From Comamonadaceae bacterium (GTDB lineage: Bacteria; Pseudomonadota; Gammaproteobacteria; Burkholderiales; Burkholderiaceae_C): a stretch of 43,080 nucleotides of DNA. Position numbers and translations under genes: made by a program. This document shows positions 36,598 to 43,080 of this stretch, in pieces. How positions within the stretch are numbered: the first letter of the stretch is position 1; every line of letters starts with the position of its first letter. Under the pieces are notes generated by a model. It saw only the letters and a list, made by a program, of their open reading frames with translations, ran no database searches and was not told the DNA's origin. The DNA is taken from positions 1 through 43,080 of the forward strand of contig JAIXOZ010000117.1 in NCBI GenBank assembly GCA_027486495.1, in the 5' to 3' direction.

Positions 36598-37800
36598 TCA
36601 GGGCAAGGCGGCAGACTCGCGTAAGCCGGTGATCATCGATGTATTGAGCAAATGCGCTTTGTGCAGGACGGGGTCGCTGGCCTTGCGCTGCAATTCTTCC
36701 ATGGCAGCTTGGCGTTTTGACATGTCTCTCTCCTGCATGCGAGCCCGGTTGCGGCCAGATTGCTCCAGCACATGAGAAATGGCTATCGGGCGGCGTTGAC
36801 GCTCATACAAAGCCAAAGCTTCAAGGCCACTTTGACCCTGCAGTATGGCGCCCAGTTTTTCGCTGAGGTTGAACGCATCGTGGATGCCACCGTTCATGCC
36901 CATGCCGCCACTGGGACTGTTGAGATGGGCTGCATCGCCGACCAGAACCACACGACCCGTGACGTACTGTTTCACCACCCGTTGATGAATTCGGTAGGGT
37001 CGAATTTCCAGGACATCGTAAGCTTCGTTGCGTGGCCAGATGCGCTGAATCTTTTGTTGGACTGCGGTTTCTGAGGTGGCCTGTTCAATGGTTTCTTCTT
37101 CATCCGGATACAGACTCACGCGCCATAAATCACGCAGCCGCAGCAAACTGAAAGTACCACGTTCGCTCCAGCAGTAATTGATATAGGAAAGACTTGGCAA
37201 ATGCTCATGAAACGCAAACCGAGTGGTTGCCAAAATGGTGGTCTCCGGAAAAGTCAATCCATCGAATTCCAAATTCAATTGTTTTCTGACTGTGCTGTGA
37301 CCGCCATCAGCACCCACCAAAAATGAGGCATCGAGATGATTCAGTTGACCGTCTGGCGACTGGAATTGCACGTTGACCGAGTGGTCATTTTGTGAAAAAC
37401 CGATCAATGGACAGCCCCAATGCACCTGCACATGTGGCAAATTTGTTTGGATGTGTGTCAACAACAGTTCTGACAATCGCCATTGCTCACATTGCAAGCG
37501 ATAGGGATGCGCGGTTTCGTCTTTCAAAACAGACAGGTCAAACTCGGCATACTGACCCGTCGAGTGCATGCGTACTTGCCAAGTGGGCGCGATCAGTCCG
37601 GCTGCAATCAATCCGGCCGTGATGCCATGCTCTTGCAGCATGTCGAGCGTGGGCGGATGAAACGTGGAGGCACGCAAACCGCGCGCCAACTCGGACTCTG
37701 ATTCGAGGACAGTGCAAGCGATGCCCATATGACCCAGGCGCATAGCCAACACCAGGCCTACAGGACCTGCACCAGAAATGACAATGTGTTTGATGTTCAT
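36598..37800 (-). CDS. FAD-dependent monooxygenase (aromatic hydroxylase type)
   Basis: A 400-residue flavoprotein of the p-hydroxybenzoate-hydroxylase/UbiH fold. Motifs: VISGAGPVGLVLAMRLGHMG (FAD ADP-binding, residues about 7-26), SFLVGADGGHSTVRKQL (DG motif) and GRVVLVGDAAHLNSPSGGMG (GD motif), then MNGGIHDAFNLSEKL. Such enzymes hydroxylate aromatic or heteroaromatic acids using NAD(P)H and oxygen. ATG 37800 overlaps the TGA of the upstream racemase-like gene, so they are one operon. Base composition is lower in GC than neighbours, suggesting acquisition with the surrounding block. Confidence 0.88.
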   Translation of the reverse strand: MNIKHIVISGAGPVGLVLAMRLGHMGIACTVLESESELARGLRASTFHPPTLDMLQEHGITAGLIAAGLIAPTWQVRMHSTGQYAEFDLSVLKDETAHPYRLQCEQWRLSELLLTHIQTNLPHVQVHWGCPLIGFSQNDHSVNVQFQSPDGQLNHLDASFLVGADGGHSTVRKQLNLEFDGLTFPETTILATTRFAFHEHLPSLSYINYCWSERGTFSLLRLRDLWRVSLYPDEEETIEQATSETAVQQKIQRIWPRNEAYDVLEIRPYRIHQRVVKQYVTGRVVLVGDAAHLNSPSGGMGMNGGIHDAFNLSEKLGAILQGQSGLEALALYERQRRPIAISHVLEQSGRNRARMQERDMSKRQAAMEELQRKASDPVLHKAHLLNTSMITGLRESAALP

Positions 37801-38624
37801 GTTGTAGCAGGGGCGATGCCCATGGCCTGAGCTCTGTGAGCCCAGTGTCTGGCTTCCAGCCAAACTTGAAGTTCAGAGGGCCCTGAGTGGGTGTTGGAGA
37901 TGGCTGCGACCGATTGCCACATCAAAGCCAGCATGCTCGACAACCATGGCGGACCCATGCGATCGCGTTGGATCAACAGCGTTTTCAGACTAGGCATGCC
38001 GGTGCCCAGCATCAAAACAGCATCAGCGCTCGAGGTGCGTAAAGCCAGGGCTGCGTTGTTGGCCGACTCGCTAGAGGTCGTGTAAATGGCATGAAAACCT
38101 GGATCAGATGCGTTCACAGCCTGGACTGTGCCGATGTCAAAACCATGCGACACCCAATAAGCGATGCTCGCTTGTGTGAGGTCATTGGGGTAAGGCGAGA
38201 GCAAATCCAATCGACGGGCGCCCAATGTCTTTAAGGCTGCGGCCACGGCCAGACCGGCGGTGACAACGGGGATGTTCAGGCGCGTTTGCCAAGCGTTGAC
38301 CCATTGGGCCTCTTGTTTGCGGCCCATCAAATAGGACGAGCCCGTGCAGGCCAGTGCCAGAACCGACAGCGGGGCATTGCCAAATTGAAGCAAGCTGGAT
38401 TCAAGCTGGTCAAAATAATCCGTCAATCGCTGATTCAGGCTGGGTGCTTTGCTGACGAGGCGAGCATTGACGAGCGAATAGCCTGTGGGCAACAAGGCCC
38501 AGGCTTCAGGTTCTACGGTGGTGTTGGCCTGCGGAGTCAGCAGACCGATCAAGCCAAAAGGTGCGTATTCCAAGCTCACAAAAAAGTAGTTCCGTTGAAT
38601 TTCGAGATTTAATAAAGGTTTCAT
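37797..38624 (-). CDS. Asp/Glu racemase-fold enzyme, maleate isomerase-like, one catalytic Cys missing
   Basis: A 275-residue protein resembling maleate isomerase and arylmalonate decarboxylase (GLIGLLTPQANTTVEPEAWAL near residue 24). The first active cysteine is present: ALACTGSSYLMG, Cys93. The second site, where maleate isomerases have a cysteine before MPSL, reads LMLGTGMPSL with Gly207 instead. So the two-cysteine racemase/isomerase set is incomplete and another reaction is likely, perhaps decarboxylation or a one-cysteine isomerisation. It is the first gene of a two-gene operon with the monooxygenase. Confidence 0.75.
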   Translation of the reverse strand: MKPLLNLEIQRNYFFVSLEYAPFGLIGLLTPQANTTVEPEAWALLPTGYSLVNARLVSKAPSLNQRLTDYFDQLESSLLQFGNAPLSVLALACTGSSYLMGRKQEAQWVNAWQTRLNIPVVTAGLAVAAALKTLGARRLDLLSPYPNDLTQASIAYWVSHGFDIGTVQAVNASDPGFHAIYTTSSESANNAALALRTSSADAVLMLGTGMPSLKTLLIQRDRMGPPWLSSMLALMWQSVAAISNTHSGPSELQVWLEARHWAHRAQAMGIAPATT

Positions 38625-38738
38625 TGTGAACCCAAGCCTGTGACTTGGGCCACACCCGACCCATTCAATGGCAACCTAAACGCGTCGCATAGGTGACTAA
38701 TTGGCATGAACAAAAGGACCTTCTAGGTTTTAGTCAGG

Positions 38739-38767
38739 TTGCAATCACGTAGATATCACGACATAGT
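38739..38767 (+). promoter_or_regulatory. Candidate promoter of the molybdoenzyme-sox operon
   Basis: TTGCAA (38739-38744) and CATAGT (38762-38767) are 17 bases apart, each 4 of 6 to sigma-70 consensus. The predicted start is near 38775 and leaves a 25-base leader containing CGGAGAC before the ATG at 38801. The pair is weak and activator dependence is likely. Confidence 0.35.
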
Positions 38768-38800
38768 GGATTAATAGCTTTCACCACGGAGACTGTCCAC

Positions 38801-39259
38801 ATGAAAATAAGCGTCAACGGCAAATCCCACACGCTGGATGTCGAACCCGAAATGCCCTTGTTGTGGGCATTGCGCGATGAACTCGACATCAAAGGCCCCA
38901 AGTTCGGTTGCGGCATCGCCCAGTGTGGGTCGTGCACGGTGCTGCTCAATGGCGAGCCCGTGCGCTCTTGTGCTTACCCGGTTTCGGGCGCTTCGGGGCA
39001 AAAGGTCATCACCATCGAAGGCTTGGCCGACAAGGGCCGCTTGCACGCCGTGCAGCAAGCCTGGATCGACCATCAAGTGCCTCAGTGCGGTTACTGCCAA
39101 GGCGGGCAGATGCTCGCTGCAGTAGCGTTGCTCAAGAAAAAGCCCAAGCCCACCGATGAAGACATCGACGCCGCGATGACCAACATTTGCCGTTGTGGCA
39201 CCTACGCCCGCATGCGCACTGCCATCCACGCCGCTGCCAAGAAAGGGTCCCGCGCATGA
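38801..39259 (+). CDS. 2Fe-2S subunit of an isoquinoline-1-oxidoreductase-like molybdoenzyme
   Basis: A 152-residue iron-sulfur subunit of the xanthine dehydrogenase family. It has the plant-type ferredoxin cluster ([17 protein letters not shown], then SCAYPVSG) and the second, helical cluster ([11 protein letters not shown], then [18 protein letters not shown]). It passes electrons from the Mo centre. No signal peptide is seen; it would be carried across the membrane with the Tat-exported large subunit, as for related enzymes. Its TGA overlaps the next ATG. It opens an operon that continues into the sox genes. Confidence 0.92.
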   Translation: MKISVNGKSHTLDVEPEMPLLWALRDELDIKGPKFGCGIAQCGSCTVLLNGEPVRSCAYPVSGASGQKVITIEGLADKGRLHAVQQAWIDHQVPQCGYCQGGQMLAAVALLKKKPKPTDEDIDAAMTNICRCGTYARMRTAIHAAAKKGSRA

Positions 39260-41424
39260 GCACCCCAGACCTGACCTCCGGCATGGACCGCCGCCATTTC
39301 TTGAAGATCTCCAGCACCGCCACGGCGGGCTTGTCGATGGGATTTTTCGTGCCGCAAAGCGCACAAGCGGCCGCAACGCCGCAGCTCAATGTATGGGTCG
39401 AAATCGAGCCCAACGACACGATTGTCATCCGCTACGCCCGTGCAGAAATGGGCCAAGGCAGCATGACTTCAGCGCCCATGATGATTGCCGAGGAGTTGGA
39501 GGCCGATTGGAAAAAAGTGCGCGTCGAATACGCCACAGCCCATGAAAACCTGCGCACCAAACGCGCTTATGGCGACATGGCTTCGGTGGGCAGCCGCACC
39601 ATCCGAAATTCGCAGGAATACCTGCGCAAAGCGGGTGCCACCGGGCGCGAGATGCTGATTGCCGCTGCTGCTCAGCAGTGGGGCGTGCCAGCCAGCGAGT
39701 GCAAAGCAGCGCTGAGCAAAGTCACCCATGTGCCCAGCAAGCGGACCCTCAGCTACGGCAAACTGGCCGCTGCGGCTGCCAAAATGGAAGCCCCCAAAGA
39801 CGTCAAGCTCAAAGACCCCAAAGCTTGGACGCTGATCGGCAAATCCATTCCCCGCGTGGACATTCCTGACATCGTGACCGGACGCGTGAAGTACGGCATC
39901 GACGCCCAAGTTCCTGGCATGCTGCACGCGGCCATTGCGGCTTGCCCTGTGTTCAACGGCACCATCAAAAGCATGGACGCCTCCAAGGTGGAAAACCGCA
40001 GAGGCATCGTCAAGGTGCTGAACTTGGGCACCTTTGTGGCCGTGGTGGCTGACAACTGGTGGCGCGCCAAAGAAGCGCTGCGCGATGTGGCGGTGGACTG
40101 GGATGTGGGCGAGCATGGCACCTTGAGCAGTGGCGCCATCATGGCCCACTTCAAAGCCGGTATGGAGCAACCAGAACTGGCGGTAGCCCGCAACGACGGC
40201 AACACGGCCGACGCGCTGAGCAAAGCGGCCAAGGTCATCGAGGCCGAGTACTTCACGCCCTATTTGGCGCACGCCACCATGGAGCCCATGGTGTGCACCG
40301 CTTGGTTGCAGGGCGACCAACTCGATGTGTGGTGCTCCACGCAAAACCCCGAATCCACTTTGGCCGTGGCGGCGGCGACAGCGGGCGTGCCCCAGGCCAA
40401 CGTGAAAGTGCACCCGATGCAATTGGGTGGGGGTCTCGGGCGCAAAAGCCCACAAGACTTCACACGCCAAGCCGTCACGATTGCCAAGGCCATGCCCGGC
40501 AAGCCCATCAAAATGCTGTGGTCCCGCGAGGAAGAAATCCAGCACGGCTTGTACCGTCCGGCCAGCCTGATGCGTTTCAAGGCGGGTTTGAGCGCCACGG
40601 GCAAAGCCGAGGCGCTGCACATCCGGGTGAGTGCCCCTTCCATTTTGGCCACTTTGCTGAAACTGCCCTTGCCCAAAGGGGTGGATGGTCAGGCCGTGGC
40701 CAGCTTCAACGACCACCCCTATGACATTCCCAACACCTTGGTGGACTATGCCCAGCGCAACACCAATGTGCCTGTGGGTTTTTGGCGTACCGTAGGCCAT
40801 TCACAAAACCCGTTTGGGCGAGAGTGCTTCATCGACGAGATGGCTCAGGCAGCATCCAAAGACCCGGTGGAATACCGATTGGCCATGCTGCCCAACAATG
40901 AAAAAGCCAACCGTGACCGTGCCATCTTGTTGGCCGTGACCAAAGCAGCCGGATGGGACAAAAAGCCTGCACCGGGCGTGTTCCGGGGCGTGGCCGCCAC
41001 CGACGGTTATGGCAGCTGGACGGCTTGCGTGTGCGATGTCTCGATCAACGCCAAGAACGAGGTCAAGATACACCGCATCGTGATCGGCATTGACCCCGGT
41101 TACGCCGTCAACCCCGACAACATCGTGGCCCAGTTCCAGGGCAGCGTGGTGCACGGTTTGACGGCCATCTTCTGGGGTGAAAACACCATCAAGGATGGAC
41201 GAGTGGAGCAATCGAACTTCCACGATTACCGCATGATGCGTTTGAACGAAATGCCCAAGGTGGAGGTGGTGATTGCGCCCACGGGCGGCTTCTGGGGCGG
41301 AGTCGGCGAGCCAGCCCAGGCGCCTTTGGCGCCTGCGGTGGCCAACGCCATATCGGCCGCTTTGGGCAAACGCATCCGCAGCTTGCCCTTGAAAAACCAT
41401 GGTTTGACTTTGGCACGCGCATGA
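39256..41424 (+). CDS. Molybdopterin-binding subunit, isoquinoline-1-oxidoreductase/aldehyde dehydrogenase-like (xanthine dehydrogenase family)
   Basis: A 722-residue Mo-cytosine-dinucleotide-type subunit. A twin-arginine signal is at residues about 10-42 ([20 protein letters not shown], cleavage near AQAAA). Mo-enzyme blocks: [73 protein letters not shown] and the catalytic Glu region [19 protein letters not shown]. The reaction would be hydroxylation of a heterocycle or oxidation of an aldehyde, with electrons passed to a cytochrome c. ATG 39256 overlaps the upstream TGA, and its own TGA overlaps the soxX ATG at 41421, so it is coupled to sox expression. The substrate is not known. Confidence 0.92.
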   Translation: MSTPDLTSGMDRRHFLKISSTATAGLSMGFFVPQSAQAAATPQLNVWVEIEPNDTIVIRYARAEMGQGSMTSAPMMIAEELEADWKKVRVEYATAHENLRTKRAYGDMASVGSRTIRNSQEYLRKAGATGREMLIAAAAQQWGVPASECKAALSKVTHVPSKRTLSYGKLAAAAAKMEAPKDVKLKDPKAWTLIGKSIPRVDIPDIVTGRVKYGIDAQVPGMLHAAIAACPVFNGTIKSMDASKVENRRGIVKVLNLGTFVAVVADNWWRAKEALRDVAVDWDVGEHGTLSSGAIMAHFKAGMEQPELAVARNDGNTADALSKAAKVIEAEYFTPYLAHATMEPMVCTAWLQGDQLDVWCSTQNPESTLAVAAATAGVPQANVKVHPMQLGGGLGRKSPQDFTRQAVTIAKAMPGKPIKMLWSREEEIQHGLYRPASLMRFKAGLSATGKAEALHIRVSAPSILATLLKLPLPKGVDGQAVASFNDHPYDIPNTLVDYAQRNTNVPVGFWRTVGHSQNPFGRECFIDEMAQAASKDPVEYRLAMLPNNEKANRDRAILLAVTKAAGWDKKPAPGVFRGVAATDGYGSWTACVCDVSINAKNEVKIHRIVIGIDPGYAVNPDNIVAQFQGSVVHGLTAIFWGENTIKDGRVEQSNFHDYRMMRLNEMPKVEVVIAPTGGFWGGVGEPAQAPLAPAVANAISAALGKRIRSLPLKNHGLTLARA

Positions 41425-41837
41425 CGGTGCTGGGCTTGGCGCGGCTTTGGGCTTTGGTGTGCAGCGCTGGCTGGGGCTGGGCCGTTGCGCAAACGCCAGA
41501 GACCATCAGCGTGGCCTCGCCAGATCGGGGCAAAGCCTTGCTGTTGCAAAGACAAGACAGCGGCTGTGTGCTGTGCCACCAAGTGCAGGGTTTGCCTGCG
41601 GGTGGTGCACTCGGCCCGTCTTTGGTCGGGTTGGCCGATCGCAGCTCCAAAGAACAAGCCCGCGAGCGCATCGCCGATGCCCGGCGTTTTAACCCGCAAA
41701 CCATCATGCCCGCCTATTTCAGCACCGAGGGTTTGAACAAGGTGGCGAACCCCTACAAGGGTCAAACCATTTTGACGGCGCAGGGGCTTGAAGACATCTT
41801 GAGTTACTTGTTCTTGCCCAGCAAGGCCACGCCATGA
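41421..41837 (+). CDS. soxX: Sulfur oxidation c-type cytochrome SoxX
   Basis: Small subunit of the periplasmic SoxXA cytochrome, which joins thiosulfate to the carrier protein SoxYZ. The 138-residue precursor has a short signal peptide (WALVCSAGWGWAVAQ) and one haem motif, CVLCH at residues 49-53, in the SoxX context GKALLLQRQDSG. The distal ligand region is NPQTIMPAYFSTEGLNKVA. The LTAQGLEDILSYLF end is characteristic of SoxX. ATG 41421 overlaps the molybdoenzyme TGA, and its TGA overlaps the soxY ATG. Confidence 0.93.
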   Translation: MTVLGLARLWALVCSAGWGWAVAQTPETISVASPDRGKALLLQRQDSGCVLCHQVQGLPAGGALGPSLVGLADRSSKEQARERIADARRFNPQTIMPAYFSTEGLNKVANPYKGQTILTAQGLEDILSYLFLPSKATP

Positions 41838-42319
41838 AGTGGCCCACATTGACCCGTCGCGAGGGCTTGCGGCAAGCGCTGCGGGCCGGACTTTATGGGG
41901 CTGCTGTTCAGCTGTGGCCCAGCCAGGCCCAAGACATGGCGTCAGGGCAGTTGTTGAGCGTGGCGAAAATGATCGAGCCCCTGACCCAGGGCGCTCGTGT
42001 GTTGGAGCAAGACGTGAAATGGGTGGCCCCCGTGTTGGCCGACAACGGCACTTTGGTGCCGGTCACGGTGCAAGTGCAAAGCCCCATGACGCCCCAAGAC
42101 CATGTGACACATGTTTACCTGTTGTCTCAGCGCAATCCGGTGACGCGCATGGCGGTTTTTCATTTGGGTCCATGGAACGGCCGCGCCGAAGTCAGCACGC
42201 GCCTGCGCTTGGCGGGCACCCAGCAAGTGGTCGCTTTGGCGCGCTTGTCCAATGGCGAGTTTCGCTATGGTCAGATGGAAATCATCGTCACCGAGTCGGC
42301 TTGCGTCGACGCCTCATGA
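41834..42319 (+). CDS. soxY: Thiosulfate oxidation carrier SoxY with non-canonical C-terminal arm
   Basis: SoxY carries sulfur intermediates on a cysteine near its C-terminus. The 161-residue precursor has a Tat-like N-terminus (TRREGLRQALRAGLYGAA) and the Ig-like SoxY core (LVPVTVQVQSPMTPQDHVTH, QRNPVTRMAVFHLGPWNGRA, VSTRLRLAGTQQVVALARLS). Canonical SoxY ends in GGCGG; this one ends IIVTESACVDAS, with Cys157 four residues from the end and no glycines. The cysteine is kept, so transfer may still work, but the flexible arm is altered. The overlap with soxZ (ATGA at 42316) excludes a lost 3' extension. Confidence 0.88.
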   Translation: MKWPTLTRREGLRQALRAGLYGAAVQLWPSQAQDMASGQLLSVAKMIEPLTQGARVLEQDVKWVAPVLADNGTLVPVTVQVQSPMTPQDHVTHVYLLSQRNPVTRMAVFHLGPWNGRAEVSTRLRLAGTQQVVALARLSNGEFRYGQMEIIVTESACVDAS

Positions 42320-42657
42320 CCATGGCATTTGCACGCATCCAATGGCCTGAACGCGTCCTCGCGGGGGACGTGGTCAAAGTCCGTTTGTTGGTCCAGCACC
42401 CCATGGACACGGGTTATCTGCAAGACCTGTTGGGCAAATTGGTGCCACGCAACGTGATCCAGTCATTGACCTGCACCTGGGGCCAACAAGTGGTGTTCCG
42501 TGTGGAGCCTTCTTCGGGGATTTCGGCCAATCCTTTGTTTGAATTTTTTGTGCGCGCAGAACAAACGGCCGAAATGCATGTGGCGTGGATCGATGACCGG
42601 GGTGTCAAAGGCCACTTGCGGCAAATGCTGCCGGTCTTGCCCAAGACCAGCCCCTGA
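42316..42657 (+). CDS. soxZ: Thiosulfate oxidation carrier complex subunit SoxZ
   Basis: Partner of SoxY in the periplasmic SoxYZ carrier. The 113-residue protein starts ATG 42316 (MTMAFARIQWPERVLAGDVV) and shows the SoxZ Ig-like pattern: VKVRLLVQHPMDTGYLQD, NPLFEFFVRAEQTAEMHVAW and DRGVKGHLRQMLPVLP. There is no signal peptide, as usual, since it is exported with SoxY. Its stop is four bases before the soxA ATG. The strand VIQSLTCTWGQQVVFRVEPS is the family's conserved middle. Confidence 0.93.
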   Translation: MTMAFARIQWPERVLAGDVVKVRLLVQHPMDTGYLQDLLGKLVPRNVIQSLTCTWGQQVVFRVEPSSGISANPLFEFFVRAEQTAEMHVAWIDDRGVKGHLRQMLPVLPKTSP

Positions 42658-42661
42658 GCGC

Positions 42662-43080
42662 ATGGGAAGCAGAGCGTTCGCATCGATGCCCGCAGCTTGG
42701 TGTGTGCGCACCGTGATCCCGTTGTGCTGGCCTTCTCTCATGCTGATCGCGTTGTGGGGGGTGAGTGGGTACGCCGCTGCGCAAACGCCAGTGCCACCCG
42801 CACGCAGCTTGCCTTTGTCGCAGCTCAAATCGGGCCTGCATTATTCGGGCAAGGATGTGCAAGCCTTGCAAGCCGACGAATTTGCCAACCCCGCCCAACT
42901 CTGGCTGAGCCAAGGCGCGCAAGCGTGGGGCCAGCCCAGTGCCGCGAACGGCAAATCGTGCGCGAGTTGCCACGGCGCAGTGGCCACCAGCATGAAAGGT
43001 GTGGCCACGCGTTTGCCCGCCATCGATGCCACCAGTGGGCGATTGTTCAACCTCGAAGACCGCATCAACCAATGCACCAC
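42662..43080 (+). CDS. soxA: Sulfur oxidation c-type cytochrome SoxA, 3' end outside window
   Basis: Large subunit of SoxXA. The frame from ATG 42662 is open to the window edge (139 codons). A long signal peptide ends near residue 40 (LMLIALWGVSGYAAAQ). The mature part has LKSGLHYSGKDVQALQADEFANPAQLWLS-type SoxA text, the first haem motif CASCH at residues 100-104, and the SoxA signature GVATRLPAIDATSGRLFNLEDRINQC that leads toward the second half. Presence of CASCH in the N-terminal half indicates the two-haem type of SoxA. It continues the sox operon, four bases behind soxZ. Confidence 0.92.
   Translation, partial: MGSRAFASMPAAWCVRTVIPLCWPSLMLIALWGVSGYAAAQTPVPPARSLPLSQLKSGLHYSGKDVQALQADEFANPAQLWLSQGAQAWGQPSAANGKSCASCHGAVATSMKGVATRLPAIDATSGRLFNLEDRINQCT

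Noticed and set aside
42284..42330. Frameshift as the cause of the missing GGCGG in SoxY
   Set aside because: None of the other frames around the stop encodes a GGCGG ending, and the soxZ overlap fits the present stop.
1..43080. Search for tRNA, rRNA, CRISPR arrays, prophage integrase and insertion sequences
   Set aside because: No cloverleaf-like, regularly spaced repeat, integrase or transposase sequence was recognised by eye; short RNAs could still be missed without a covariance search.

Overview
The window is GC-rich DNA from a betaproteobacterium, most likely Burkholderiales, family Comamonadaceae (Limnohabitans/Rhodoferax-like freshwater bacteria). This rests on gene content: TRAP and Bug-type solute-binding proteins, a sox cluster, acyl-CoA catabolism, an actinobacterial-type dapD, and dense operons with ATGA overlaps. 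I ran no database search; families are recognised from motifs and sequence memory. No rRNA, tRNA, CRISPR array or complete insertion sequence was seen.

Layout. 1-10.0 kb: the 3' part of acetoacetyl-CoA synthetase, a small membrane protein, a HipA-like kinase (YjjJ type) behind a repeat operator, dapD with a terminator-like leader, a TatT-DctP-DctQM TRAP transporter, and two unfamiliar proteins. 10.4-19.8 kb: an SDR dehydrogenase and a DUF35-thiolase fusion, then an acyl-CoA dehydrogenase stump, then a set (MaoC hydratase, acyl-CoA dehydrogenase, CaiB CoA-transferase, MmgE/PrpD protein, CitE-like lyase, LysR) that closely matches the itaconate catabolism locus of Pseudomonas aeruginosa. It would convert itaconate via itaconyl-CoA and citramalyl-CoA to acetyl-CoA and pyruvate.

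19.8-23.2 kb: a defence-type segment. It holds a BrnT/BrnA toxin-antitoxin pair next to a type IIG-like restriction-modification gene whose putative nuclease motif is cut by an in-frame amber codon, leaving an open methyltransferase frame. A decayed copy of the gene's 3' end lies beyond brnTA. 23.2-33.8 kb: ordinary chromosomal genes (acrylyl-CoA reductase AcuI, PhoD phosphatase, TetR, universal stress protein with a possible FNR/ANR box, metallophosphoesterase, LysR, YegD-like Hsp70, DUF3297, a second CaiB-type transferase, 4-hydroxyphenylpyruvate dioxygenase hppD).

33.8-38.7 kb: an AT-richer accessory block with a secreted protein, an RHH/ParE-type toxin-antitoxin pair behind a palindrome, a decayed hppD copy with three in-frame stops, a Bug solute-binding protein, a flavin monooxygenase and an Asp/Glu-racemase-fold enzyme that lacks one of the two usual cysteines. 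38.8 kb to the end: an operon joining an isoquinoline-oxidoreductase-like molybdoenzyme (2Fe-2S and Mo subunits) to soxX, soxY, soxZ and the start of soxA, with four consecutive 4-base overlaps. Its SoxY lacks the usual GGCGG carrier arm.

The main leads are the amber-split restriction enzyme, the two toxin-antitoxin modules each lying between a gene and a decayed copy of that gene, the molybdoenzyme-sox operon with the odd SoxY, and the itaconate locus with its PrpD-family member.
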